Source: Haliea salexigens DSM 19537 (lineage in GTDB: Bacteria; Pseudomonadota; Gammaproteobacteria; Pseudomonadales; Halieaceae). From it: DNA of 64,000 nucleotides. The notes under the pieces are model-generated. The model was not told where the DNA came from. It was given only the letters and a program-made list of their open reading frames with translations, and ran no database searches. The DNA is taken from positions 1 to 64,000 of the forward strand of contig NZ_AUHJ01000005.1 of NCBI RefSeq assembly GCF_000423125.1, given 5' to 3'. The translations under genes and the position numbers were made by a program. Shown here piece after piece: positions 53,489 through 61,825 of this stretch (its first letter is position 1; each line of letters starts with the position of its first letter).

Positions 53489-54607
53489 ATGGACTTTGGT
53501 TTTTCAGAGATTCAACACGACCTGCGCGGTTTGGCGCGCAGGATTCTCGATGATGCAGTGTCGGCCAGCACACTGGCGGCCTACGACGAGTTTGCCGCGC
53601 CGCGCTTTGATCGTGTCCTGTGGCAAACCCTCGTGGACAGCGGTTTGTCGGGTATTGCTGTGGCGGAAGAGCACGGCGGTATGGGGCTGGGATTCATGGA
53701 ACTCGGCCTGTTCATTGAGGAGCTGGGTCGCAGCATCGCACCCGTGCCGGTGCTGGCGCATTGCGTGGCCGGCATGTTGCCCCTGCAGCAGTTTGCCAGC
53801 GCTGATCTGCAATCCCGTGTTCTACCCCCCGCCGCGCGGGGTGATATTCTGCTGACGGGTGCGTTCTGGTCCGGCTCGGCAACACCGGAGCTGCGTGCGC
53901 AGAACACACCCGAAGGTCTGCTATTGACGGGTCACTGCCGCGCCGTGCCATTTGCCCAGCAGGCGGACTGGTTGCTGGTGCCGGTTCAGGTTGCCGCCGG
54001 CGTTGCGGTTGTACTGGTGCCCACCGACGCCGTCGGGGTGCGCAGCAACGCCTTGCAAATGACCCATTTCGAACCGCACGCAGACATCGAATTCAATAAT
54101 GTGCCTGTGCCGGAGGCCGACATCGTGCTGGCTTCCGGCGGCGAGGCACTCGTGACCTGGACCCGGGAGCGCTGCACCGCCGCAGTGTGTGCACAGCAGT
54201 TGGGCGCCGCGGATTGTGCGTTGCGTATGGCCGCCGGTTACACCAGTGAGCGCAAGCAATTCGGCGTGCCGGTGGCGACCTTTCAGGCAGTGGGCCATCG
54301 CATGGCAGATTGCTACATCGATGTCGAATGTTTGCGGCTGTGCACCTGGCAGGCGCTGTCACTGCTGGGCGAGCAGCGTGCGGCAACCACCGAAGTACAG
54401 ATTGCCAAGATCTGGGCGGGGGATGTCGGACACCGGGTCAGCTATGCCTGCCAGCATGTGCATGGCGGCACGGGTATTGACCGCGATTATCCACTTTGGC
54501 GCTATTGCCTGTGGCTGCGCTTCAATGAGATGACCCTCGGGTCCAGCGCGGCCCAGGGGGCGGCGCTGGGGCAGCGTCTGGCGCGAGGGGAGGGGCTCTT
54601 CGACTAG
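53489..54607 (+). CDS. Acyl-CoA dehydrogenase family protein, second subunit-like
   Basis: A 372-residue protein of the same fold as its neighbour but with low similarity. Motifs are LSGIAVAEEHGGMGLGFMEL, ILLTGAFWSGSATPELRAQ in place of the usual substrate motif, AADCALRMAAGYTSERKQFG, and QHVHGGTGIDRDYPLWRYCL near the end. In heteromeric steroid acyl-CoA dehydrogenases one chain keeps the catalytic base and the other shapes the pocket; this chain and its neighbour fit that pattern. AAGGGGA precedes the ATG. Substrate not known. Confidence 0.92.
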   Translation: MDFGFSEIQHDLRGLARRILDDAVSASTLAAYDEFAAPRFDRVLWQTLVDSGLSGIAVAEEHGGMGLGFMELGLFIEELGRSIAPVPVLAHCVAGMLPLQQFASADLQSRVLPPAARGDILLTGAFWSGSATPELRAQNTPEGLLLTGHCRAVPFAQQADWLLVPVQVAAGVAVVLVPTDAVGVRSNALQMTHFEPHADIEFNNVPVPEADIVLASGGEALVTWTRERCTAAVCAQQLGAADCALRMAAGYTSERKQFGVPVATFQAVGHRMADCYIDVECLRLCTWQALSLLGEQRAATTEVQIAKIWAGDVGHRVSYACQHVHGGTGIDRDYPLWRYCLWLRFNEMTLGSSAAQGAALGQRLARGEGLFD

Positions 54608-54677
54608 CGCCGGCGAGGTGGTACCGAAACGCAGAATGTGCTCCGGTTGTTACGCGCCTTGAGTTACACTGGCAGTC

Positions 54678-55370
54678 ATGTTGCTGCGTTTCTCTACGGT
54701 TCTGCTTCTGGTGTCGCTGGTTGCCTGCGGCAATACGCCGTCGCGTGAAGCCACCGCCAGCAGGGTCGGTGTCGATTTTGGTGGGCAATGGTCGCTGGAC
54801 TACGGCATGAGCGACAACCTGCAGGTTAGCCTCAATGTGCTGGTGCGCGAACTGCAGCGCCAGGCCGACCGGCGCGCACAGGCGGCCGGCTCCGATACGC
54901 GCGCTGCCACAGCCGGTGTGCTCTTGGGGGGCTCGGGCAGCGACAGCGGGTCCGCCATTATCGGGCTGGCACAAATGGCCGATCTGGTCAGCCGCAGCCC
55001 GCTGCTGGATATCACCCAGGATCTTCAGGGCATCCGCGTGCGCCGGGAGGATGACTTTGCCCTCGACTGCGATTTCCACGACGGACGCCCACAAGCGGTA
55101 GAAACACCCCTGGGCCGCGAACTCTGTGCCTGGGACGGTCACCAACTGGTTTTCGTCCTGTCCCTGCCCGACGGTCTCGGCATTCGGCATCGGCTCACAC
55201 TCGGCCCGGATGGCCAGTTCCTGAATATTGCCAGCACGGTGAGTTCGGACCGTGTATCCCAACCCTTCACGCTGAACCGCGTCTATCGCCGCATGGAGCC
55301 GGGCGCGCAGGGCTTTACCTGCCAGCAAACCCTGACACGAGGCACCGTGTGCACAACCGAAACCGAGTGA
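54678..55370 (+). CDS. Lipoprotein of unknown function
   Basis: A 230-residue protein, not recognised. A short signal peptide ends in the lipobox LVAC (Cys17). The mature part has a low-complexity stretch of alanine and glycine (about 80-100), then beta-rich sequence with DFALDCDFHDGRPQAVET, GLGIRHRLTLGPDGQFLNIA and QPFTLNRVYRRMEPG. It is probably anchored in a membrane facing the periplasm. It shares GTGA with the next lipoprotein gene, so the two are translated together and may interact. Confidence 0.75.
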   Translation: MLLRFSTVLLLVSLVACGNTPSREATASRVGVDFGGQWSLDYGMSDNLQVSLNVLVRELQRQADRRAQAAGSDTRAATAGVLLGGSGSDSGSAIIGLAQMADLVSRSPLLDITQDLQGIRVRREDDFALDCDFHDGRPQAVETPLGRELCAWDGHQLVFVLSLPDGLGIRHRLTLGPDGQFLNIASTVSSDRVSQPFTLNRVYRRMEPGAQGFTCQQTLTRGTVCTTETE

Positions 55371-56491
55371 AACGGGCGAGCCTGCTACTGTCTGTTGCGC
55401 TGTGCCTCTGTGCTTGTGCCACGGCGCCACCTGAGCCTGCGCCGGGCGCTGAACCCGCGGCCGCGGGTGATACGACGCCCGCCGTGGGGAACGTCACCCT
55501 GGAAACCGTGTCATCGCCCCTCACACCCGCACTCGCTTTGGTGGTCGCGAGTTTTGACCCCGGTCTACCCGCATCCACCGTGGGGCTCAGCCGAGCAGGA
55601 ATTTTCCCTGAAATCCGCAGGGCCGAGGCGCGCTTCATGCCGGTACTGCTGCGCCAGGTGCTGCAGACCAGCAATGCCTGGGGTCCGGTGCGCGTGCTGC
55701 CGGAGCCGCAGGCCAGCGCCGAGCTGCAGGTAGACGGGCGTATTCTGCACTCTGATGGTCATCTTCTGGTTTTGCAGGTGCGCGCTGTTGATGCTGCGGG
55801 CAGGGTGTGGCTGGACCGGCGCTACCGGGATGAGTCACAGCCGGGGGACTTTACCGCCAGCGGCACCGAGGACCCGTTTATCGATCTGTATCGCCAGGTG
55901 GCAAACGATCTGCTGGCCGCGTACCGCCAGCGGGCGAGTACGGAATTGGCACAGCTGCCGGTCATTGCCCTGTTGCGCCAGGCCCGCGATCTGGCGCCGG
56001 CCGCGTTCACCGGCTATTTGGGCGAAGATGAGACGGGGCTCAGCCTGCGTCGCGCGCCGGCAGAGGACGACCCCATGATTGCGCGCGTGCAGCGCATCCG
56101 CGATCAGGAATACCGTTTTATCGATGCGGTCGACCAGCAATATGTCGATCTGTTTGAGACCATGCAGCCCACCTATAATCTCTGGCGGCAGTTCGGTCGC
56201 GAGCAGGCAGAGTACCGCGAAGAGTACGCGCAGCGCCTCGCCCAGCGCGACAAGGCCGGACCGCGCGGCACCTATGCCGCCATGGAGCAAACCTACAACG
56301 CCTTCAAGTGGAGCAAGATCCAGCAACAGGATCTCGAAGACCTCGCCCGCGGCTTCAACAATGAGGTGCAACCCACCGTGCTGGAAGCCAGCGGCAGTGT
56401 CTACCAGCTGAGCGGCAGTCTCGAGAACCAGTACGCGGAGTGGCGTGATATTCTCGGAGAAATTTTCCGCCTTGAATCCGGTCTGCCCTGA
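55367..56491 (+). CDS. Lipoprotein of unknown function, partner of the upstream lipoprotein
   Basis: About 374 residues, not recognised. GTG at 55367 gives a signal peptide with lipobox LCAC (Cys17), followed by a proline/alanine/glycine-rich linker. A central domain has LQVDGRILHSDGHLLVLQVR and GRVWLDRRYRDE, suggesting a beta-fold seen in surface-sensing or LpoB/CsgG-like lipoproteins; this is only a resemblance. The C-terminal 200 residues are rich in helix with charged and aromatic residues (VDQQYVDLFETMQPTYNLWR). It overlaps the preceding stop by three bases. Confidence 0.75.
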   Translation: MKRASLLLSVALCLCACATAPPEPAPGAEPAAAGDTTPAVGNVTLETVSSPLTPALALVVASFDPGLPASTVGLSRAGIFPEIRRAEARFMPVLLRQVLQTSNAWGPVRVLPEPQASAELQVDGRILHSDGHLLVLQVRAVDAAGRVWLDRRYRDESQPGDFTASGTEDPFIDLYRQVANDLLAAYRQRASTELAQLPVIALLRQARDLAPAAFTGYLGEDETGLSLRRAPAEDDPMIARVQRIRDQEYRFIDAVDQQYVDLFETMQPTYNLWRQFGREQAEYREEYAQRLAQRDKAGPRGTYAAMEQTYNAFKWSKIQQQDLEDLARGFNNEVQPTVLEASGSVYQLSGSLENQYAEWRDILGEIFRLESGLP

Positions 56492-56537
56492 ACCGGGCGC
56501 ATCGGCAAAACCCGGAGGGTTGCGCTAAGCTTGGGCC

Positions 56538-57215
56538 ATGAGCGATAGAAAATCGAACGATGAAGCAGAAAGCCTGCTGGCAGGCTTGATGCGATTCACC
56601 GGGCAGGTGGCGGGTGGCACGCTGGAGATCGCGCGACACACCGCCACCATGACTGCCATGTTCGGTGAGGGTTGGGTGCGGCAGATGTTGCTGCACAGTA
56701 TGGAACCGGAGCGTCTGGAGGCGATGGCAGACGCCGGGCATTTCCTCCGCGATGCCAGAGAAACGGCGGGGCTGTCGTTGAAGGAGCTCGCCGACAGCCT
56801 CGGCCTGTCTGACAAATCCGTACTGGAAGAGGTGGAGCGCGGTGACAAGATCATGCCGCTCGAGCTGGTTTTGCGTAGCGCCAGCCTGCTTGCGCGGCAC
56901 GATCCGGTGCCTTTCCTGATCAAGTTTCTACGCACCTACAACCCACAGCTCGAGCAGGTGCTTGAGCAATGGGGCGTTATGGCGCTGCCCCGGCAGTACG
57001 AGCGTGAACGACGCTTTGTGAATCTGTACCGCCAGCACGATGCCCTGCGTGGGTTGAGCGATGACGAGCACGACCGCTTTATCCAGTATATCGATGGTGC
57101 AGCGCAGCTTGTGCTGGACGTGATGCAGAAAGAAAAGGCGGCCAACAGCCCGCCAACGCGGGTACCCAAACGGCCGTCGCCCGCGCGCAAACGCACCCCG
57201 CGCAAGCGCAGTTAG
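56538..57215 (+). CDS. XRE-family helix-turn-helix regulator with long flanks
   Basis: A 225-residue protein with an XRE-type helix-turn-helix in the middle: ARETAGLSLKELADSLGLSD, then SVLEEVERGDKIMPLELVLR. The N-terminal 70 residues and the C-terminal part are outside the domain; the C-terminus is very basic and proline-rich (VPKRPSPARKRTPRKRS). The C-terminal region has a hydrophobic and charged stretch, perhaps for dimerisation. No operator can be named. It precedes rlmKL by 50 bases on the same strand; a direct functional link is not evident. Confidence 0.8.
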   Translation: MSDRKSNDEAESLLAGLMRFTGQVAGGTLEIARHTATMTAMFGEGWVRQMLLHSMEPERLEAMADAGHFLRDARETAGLSLKELADSLGLSDKSVLEEVERGDKIMPLELVLRSASLLARHDPVPFLIKFLRTYNPQLEQVLEQWGVMALPRQYERERRFVNLYRQHDALRGLSDDEHDRFIQYIDGAAQLVLDVMQKEKAANSPPTRVPKRPSPARKRTPRKRS

Positions 57216-57265
57216 CCGCGCTTTCCGGTACACTGTGCAGCTCGCGGACACCCCCGGAATATTGC

Positions 57266-59542
57266 ATGCCTAGCCCCACCTCATCCTCTCCCGCTTCGAC
57301 AGTGCAGCCGGCCAGCGCCAGTCGCCAGTGGTTCGCCACTTGCCCCAAGGGCATGGAAGGCCTGCTCCGCGACGAGATGCTGGCGCTGGGCGCAGACAGC
57401 GCGCGCGAGACGGTTGCGGGGGTATATTTTGCAGGTCCACTCGCCATGGGCTACCGCGCCTGCCTCTGGTCGCGGCTGGCCAATCGGGTGTTGCTCCCCC
57501 TGGCGAAATTTGAGGCGGGGGACGCCGACGCCCTGTATCGCGGTGTAAGCGCGCTGAACTGGCGCGACATCTTTGCCCCGGAGCAGACCTTCACGATCGA
57601 CTTCACCGGGGAGAACGCACAGATACGCAACACCCAGTTTGGCGCCCAGCGCAGCAAGGACGGCATTGTGGACTGGTTTGTGGCGCAGGGCTTTGCGCGG
57701 CCGTCGGTTGACCGGCGCAATCCCGACCTGCGCTTTAACGTTCGTCTGTCGAAACACGGCGCGCTGCTGGCGCTGGATATGTCCGGAGGTAGCCTGCACC
57801 GGCGCAACTATCGCTTGCAGGCGGGCGCAGCACCGCTGAAGGAAAACCTCGCCGCGGCCATTTTGCTGCGTGCTGATTGGCCGGGCATGGCAGCCCGGGG
57901 AGGCGCGCTGATCGACCCCATGTGCGGCTCTGGCACCCTGCTGCTGGAGGCGGCCATGATGGCCGCTGACATCGCGCCCGGCCTGGGCCGTGAACGCTTC
58001 GGGTTCGAGCGCTGGCAAGGGCACAACGCGCCGCAATGGCAAGCGCTGTTGACCGATGCGCAGGCGCGCGCCCGGCGCGGCAGGCAGGTGCAGCTGCCGG
58101 AAATACGCGGTTACGACGCAGATGCGAGCGTGATTCGTCGCGCGCAGGAAAACATTGCACGCGCCGGCCTGCAGGACGCCGTGCGGGTCAGTTGCAAGTC
58201 CCTGGCGGAGCTCAGCAAGCCCTCGCACCGTCCGCTGCCGCACGGCCTGGTGGTCTGTAACCCCCCTTACGGCGAGCGGCTCGGAGACCGCGAGAGCCTG
58301 CCTTATCTCTACCGACAGCTGGGGGAGGCGTTAGTCCGTGAATTCAGCGGCTGGCAAGCGGCGATTTTTACCGGGGACAAGGGCCTGGGGCGCGCCACGG
58401 GTTTGCGCAGCCACAAGCAGTACACCCTGTGGAATGGCGCGCTTGAAGCCTCTCTGCTCTTGTTCGACCTGACCGACAACCGTCTCAGCGAGCACTCGCC
58501 GGGTGCGCCCGGCCAGGCGGCGTCACCGGCTGGCCGCGCGGAATCGGCAACGGAGGAGGGCGAGCTGTCCCCCGGTGCCACCATGTTTGCCAATCGCCTG
58601 CGCAAGAATCGACGCCGCTTTGCAGCCTGGGTGAAACGTACGGGCATTGAATGCTACCGGCTGTACGATGCCGACATGCCGGAATACGCTGTCGCGGTCG
58701 ACCTCTACGGCGACCGGGTGCATGTGGCGGAGTACCAGGCGCCAGCAGGAGTCGACCCGGAGGCCGCGGCTGCGCGTCTCGCGGAGATACAATCAGCGGT
58801 GCCGCAAGCACTGGGCGTGGCGGCGTCCGATGTCGCCTACAAAGTCCGGCAGCGCCAGCGAGGCGACGAACAATACGGTAAGCAGGGTGCGCAGGGTGAA
58901 TTGTTGACCGTGCGCGAAGGGGCGGCAAGGCTGCTGGTAAACCTGCGAGATTACCTGGATACCGGGCTCTTTCTGGATCATCGGCCCCTGCGGCTGCGGC
59001 TGGGGAGCGAGGCCGCCGGTTGCGACTTCCTCAACCTGTTCTGCTACACCGGCACGGCTACGGTGCACGCGGCGTTGGGCGGGGCCCGCAGTACCACCAG
59101 CGTGGACCTCTCCAACACCTACCTCAGCTGGCTGCGCAAGAACCTGGCGCAGAACGGATTGGACGAAAGCCGCAACCATATTGTGCGTGCCGACTGCCTG
59201 GCCTGGCTGCAGGACTGCAAGAAAAAGTTCGACCTGATCCTGCTGGACCCACCGTCCTTTTCCAATTCGCGCAAGGTCGAGGCCAGTTTTGACGTGCAGC
59301 GTGATCATGCACCCCTGGTCCGGGCGGCGCTGGCCTGCTTGCGTCCTGGTGGCACGCTGTACTTCTCCAATAACCGCCGCGGCTTTCGTCTCGATGCCGA
59401 ATTGGCGCGCAGTTTCACCTGCGAGGATATCAGCCGCGCAACGCTGGACCCCGACTTCCAGCGCAACCCCAGGATTCACCAGTGTTGGCGTATCACCCTG
59501 CCGGAAACGGCGAAGACAGAAAACCCATGGGCTCGCCGGTAA
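57266..59542 (+). CDS. rlmKL: 23S rRNA (guanine) methyltransferase RlmKL
   Basis: A 758-residue fused enzyme that methylates G2445 (N2) and G2069 (N7) of 23S rRNA. A THUMP domain (about 20-170) is followed by the RlmL part with DPMCGSGTLLLEAAMMAADI and the NPPY motif in VVCNPPYGERLGDRES. The RlmK part has FLNLFCYTGTATVHAALGGA and LILLDPPSFSNSRKVE. Between them is a low-complexity insert (EHSPGAPGQAASPAGRAESA) making the protein longer than the roughly 700 residues of the Escherichia enzyme. The ATG is at 57266. All catalytic motifs are present. Confidence 0.95.
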   Translation: MPSPTSSSPASTVQPASASRQWFATCPKGMEGLLRDEMLALGADSARETVAGVYFAGPLAMGYRACLWSRLANRVLLPLAKFEAGDADALYRGVSALNWRDIFAPEQTFTIDFTGENAQIRNTQFGAQRSKDGIVDWFVAQGFARPSVDRRNPDLRFNVRLSKHGALLALDMSGGSLHRRNYRLQAGAAPLKENLAAAILLRADWPGMAARGGALIDPMCGSGTLLLEAAMMAADIAPGLGRERFGFERWQGHNAPQWQALLTDAQARARRGRQVQLPEIRGYDADASVIRRAQENIARAGLQDAVRVSCKSLAELSKPSHRPLPHGLVVCNPPYGERLGDRESLPYLYRQLGEALVREFSGWQAAIFTGDKGLGRATGLRSHKQYTLWNGALEASLLLFDLTDNRLSEHSPGAPGQAASPAGRAESATEEGELSPGATMFANRLRKNRRRFAAWVKRTGIECYRLYDADMPEYAVAVDLYGDRVHVAEYQAPAGVDPEAAAARLAEIQSAVPQALGVAASDVAYKVRQRQRGDEQYGKQGAQGELLTVREGAARLLVNLRDYLDTGLFLDHRPLRLRLGSEAAGCDFLNLFCYTGTATVHAALGGARSTTSVDLSNTYLSWLRKNLAQNGLDESRNHIVRADCLAWLQDCKKKFDLILLDPPSFSNSRKVEASFDVQRDHAPLVRAALACLRPGGTLYFSNNRRGFRLDAELARSFTCEDISRATLDPDFQRNPRIHQCWRITLPETAKTENPWARR

Positions 59543-59862
59543 GTGCCTGCAAACACGAAAATTTTTCTGTCCACACGCCTTGACTCAGATCGTAGCCTTT
59601 GGTAACGGCAGTGCTATTTCTCGAAATAACTTTATTAATCATAACTAACGTTTTGATATATATAGTTTATCTAATAATTTCTATTGCAGGGTTCGGGTGG
59701 AGCAGGTCAGCCCGGCGGTTGCCGTCGCCACAGAGTGTCCCCAGAGTTATCCACAGGCCCTTCTGTGGATAACCTGTACGCAACGTGCCGGAACAGGCTC
59801 GGGCAACGTTGCAGCGTGTGTCTCCGGGGCGGCCTTCGAGTGGATATGCAGGGGAGGTGCCT
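59543..59862. other. 320-base intergenic region with AT-rich block
   Basis: The only gene-free stretch longer than 300 bases. Bases 59611-59690 are strongly AT-rich (for example TATATATAGTTTATCTAATA at 59657-59676), in sharp contrast to the GC-rich surroundings. TATTTCTCGAAATA at 59615-59628 is an inverted repeat. A paired DnaA-box palindrome follows at 59746-59773, and a weaker DnaA-like CTGTCCACA lies at 59567-59575. It also must contain the promoter for the downstream flavodoxin-like gene. Confidence 0.75.
59746..59773. promoter_or_regulatory. Two perfect DnaA boxes in an exact inverted repeat
   Basis: TTATCCACA at 59747-59755 and its reverse complement TGTGGATAA at 59764-59772 both match the DnaA-box consensus without mismatch. 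Including flanking bases, GTTATCCACAG and CTGTGGATAAC form an 11-base perfect inverted repeat with a six-base spacer. There is no T run after either arm, so a terminator is unlikely. The nearby AT-rich block and the box pair together look like a DnaA-binding site for regulation or replication control, or an origin-like element. Confidence 0.7.
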
Positions 59863-60318
59863 GTGCCCAGAGTGCTGATTGTTTATCACAGCCAGAGCGG
59901 AGCCAGCGCCCGCCTCGCGGCGGCGGCTCGCGCGGGCGCGGAGGGCGCGGGTGGCATCGACGTTGCGTTGTGCAGAGCCTGGGACGCCGGCGCCAGTGAG
60001 GTGCTGGCCGCCGACGGTTTGTTATTGGTGGCGGCGGAAAATTCGGGCGCCCTCAGCGGCGGTATGAAGGACTTTCTCGACCGTACCTTTTATCCGGTGG
60101 GCGAGCAGGGCAGAGTGTTGCCCTGCGCCCTGTTGCTGAGCGCGGGTAACGATGGCCGGGGGGCTCGCCAGCAGGCCCAGCGGATACTGTCGGGTTACCC
60201 CATGCGCGAGGCGCTGGAGCCCTTGATATGCCGCGGCCCGGTGACCGCCCGGCTGGAAGCGCTGGCGCGGGAGTTCGGCGAGGGCTTTGCCGCCGGTTTG
60301 GAGATGGGAATATTCTGA
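59863..60318 (+). CDS. Flavodoxin-fold NAD(P)H-dependent oxidoreductase-like protein
   Basis: A 151-residue flavodoxin-like protein. The FMN phosphate loop appears as VLIVYHSQSGASARLAAAAR and the second ribityl/isoalloxazine loop as AAENSGALSGGMKDFLDRTF, followed by SAGNDGRGARQQAQRI. This pattern fits WrbA-like or NAD(P)H-dependent FMN reductases. GTG at 59863 has GGGGAGG six bases upstream and starts directly at the first strand; an upstream in-frame start at 59785 would place extra residues in the intergenic region. It precedes a thioesterase gene by 25 bases. Confidence 0.88.
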   Translation: MPRVLIVYHSQSGASARLAAAARAGAEGAGGIDVALCRAWDAGASEVLAADGLLLVAAENSGALSGGMKDFLDRTFYPVGEQGRVLPCALLLSAGNDGRGARQQAQRILSGYPMREALEPLICRGPVTARLEALAREFGEGFAAGLEMGIF

Positions 60319-60343
60319 CGATGAGCGTGGTGGGAGAACAGGG

Positions 60344-60823
60344 ATGACACGGGAAAACGGGAGCGACGCCCAGATACCCGAGGGCTTCACGCGGCTGCCC
60401 GAGGGCCTGGGTTACACGGACACACTGCAGCCCTGTTATCGGCGTATCAGTGACGCCGGGGTAAGTTTCGGCCTGGTCGTGGCACAGCAGCACTGCAACG
60501 TGATGGGTATCTGTCACGGCGGCGTGCTGTCAACGCTGGCAGATATCGCTGCAGCCACCGGCGTGAATCATGCGTCCGGTCGCAGCGCGGGAAGCCCGAC
60601 CATTAACCTTGCGCTGGATTTTGTCAGCGCGGGTAAACTCGGGCACTGGTTGCAGGCCGATGTGCTGCAGGTCGACGTGAAACGGCGTTTCGGGTTCAGC
60701 AGCGGCCTCATCAGGGGCCCCGGTGGTGTCGTGGCACGCTTCAACGGAACCTTCTATCTGCCTGAACATGAGGGTATCTGGAAGCGCCCGGCGCCCGCTG
60801 ATGGCTTGTTGCCTGCAGAATGA
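60344..60823 (+). CDS. PaaI-family hotdog thioesterase
   Basis: A 159-residue hotdog-fold protein. The motif VMGICHGGVLSTLADIAAAT matches the HGGxxxxLAD active-site region of PaaI/YdiI thioesterases, followed by SPTINLALDFVSAGKLGHWL. It probably hydrolyses an acyl- or aryl-CoA thioester. The ATG at 60344 is preceded by GGGAGA; the gene overlaps no other. It is convergent with the LysR gene across nine bases. Confidence 0.9.
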   Translation: MTRENGSDAQIPEGFTRLPEGLGYTDTLQPCYRRISDAGVSFGLVVAQQHCNVMGICHGGVLSTLADIAAATGVNHASGRSAGSPTINLALDFVSAGKLGHWLQADVLQVDVKRRFGFSSGLIRGPGGVVARFNGTFYLPEHEGIWKRPAPADGLLPAE

Positions 60824-60832
60824 TTCGCGCAG

Positions 60833-61720
60833 TCAAGCGCGTGCGTCCCCGTCGCAGCCTTCCAGGATAGAGATAAAGGCCTGCGCCGCGCGCGAGAGGC
60901 TGCGTCCGCGGTGATAGACCAGACCCAGGGTGCGCTCCAGCGCAATCCCCTGCACCGGCAGAACGTGTAGCTCATCGCTCAGCATGGTCGCGGGCAGGAC
61001 GGTCCACCCCAGCCCTACCGCCGCCATCATGCGAATGGTTTCAAGATAGTTGGTCGCCATCGACACCCTGAGCGCAAGACGATGCTCGGCAAACAGGCGT
61101 TTCACGATCTGCCCCGTGTAGGTGTTGAGACCGGGCAGGATGGCCGGATGCAGGGCCAGGTCGGGCAGGCTGCAGTGCTTTGGGTCACTGGCGAGAGGAT
61201 GATCGGCAGCACACATGAACACCAGCGGATCGCGCCAGACCGGGCGCGCCACCACGCTGTCGTCGACCTCGGGCGCCAGGGTCACGACCGCGAGCTCCGA
61301 GCGGCCCTGCATGATGAGGTCGTAGGCCTGTTCGGAGTCTGTGAATTCAATGTCGATGTGGGCACCCGGGTGCGCTTTGCTGAAGGCGCTAAGAACCGGC
61401 GGCAGCCGGTGCAGGCCGATATGGTGGCTGGTCGCCAGGCGCAGCTCACCTGCCACCTCGCCCGACAGGTCGCGCACCGCGCGCTCGGCGCCTAGCAGTT
61501 GCTGCGTGATAGCCCGCGCATGAGGCAGCAGTGCCTGGCCGGCTTCCGTCAACGAGGTGTGTCGACCAATGCGGTCAAACAGGGCGCTGCCCAGGCCTTG
61601 CTCCAGCAGGGCGATGCGCTTGCTGACGGCAGGCTGGGTCAGGTGCAGGCGCTCGGCCGCCAGAGAAAACGACCCTTCCTCGGCGACCAAGAGAAAAGCC
61701 TGGAGGTTCTGCAAATCCAT
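60833..61720 (-). CDS. LysR-family regulator divergent from leuC
   Basis: A 295-residue LysR-type regulator. The N-terminal helix-turn-helix reads MDLQNLQAFLLVAEEGSFSL then AAERLHLTQPAVSKRIALLE. The effector domain has LRLATSHHIGLHRLPPVLSA and LAVVTLAPEVDDSVVARP. A LysR gene in the same place beside leuC is found in Pseudomonas and relatives. It probably controls the leu genes or itself from the shared 105-base region. The effector is unknown. Confidence 0.9.
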   Translation of the reverse strand: MDLQNLQAFLLVAEEGSFSLAAERLHLTQPAVSKRIALLEQGLGSALFDRIGRHTSLTEAGQALLPHARAITQQLLGAERAVRDLSGEVAGELRLATSHHIGLHRLPPVLSAFSKAHPGAHIDIEFTDSEQAYDLIMQGRSELAVVTLAPEVDDSVVARPVWRDPLVFMCAADHPLASDPKHCSLPDLALHPAILPGLNTYTGQIVKRLFAEHRLALRVSMATNYLETIRMMAAVGLGWTVLPATMLSDELHVLPVQGIALERTLGLVYHRGRSLSRAAQAFISILEGCDGDARA

Positions 61721-61724
61721 TTGA

Positions 61725-61759
61725 ATTCCTTTTGGGAATGCTATGGATAAAAATAATAA
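61725..61759 (+). promoter_or_regulatory. LysR-type box and possible leuC promoter
   Basis: ATTCC and GGAAT form a perfect inverted repeat with a five-base spacer at 61725-61739, containing the T-N11-A pattern of LysR binding sites. It overlaps a -35-like TTGGGA at 61732-61737. An AT-rich TAATAA at 61754-61759 lies 16 bases further and could serve as -10 for leuC, whose ATG is at 61826. The start of the LysR gene is at 61720, so the site could also control that gene. Confidence 0.45.
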
Positions 61760-61825
61760 ATTTGAGTAATCGTTCAGTCAACCTTATGCTTGTCCCCTCA
61801 ATTCGATTTCTCTGTGGGGGCGGGC

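Noticed and set aside
59746-59773. Rho-independent terminator for rlmKL
   Set aside because: The hairpin is about 200 bases after the stop codon and neither strand has a T run after the stem.
59543-59862. Chromosomal origin oriC
   Set aside because: Only two perfect DnaA boxes and one weak one are seen, and none of the usual origin neighbours are present. The region is reported instead as a DnaA-binding candidate.
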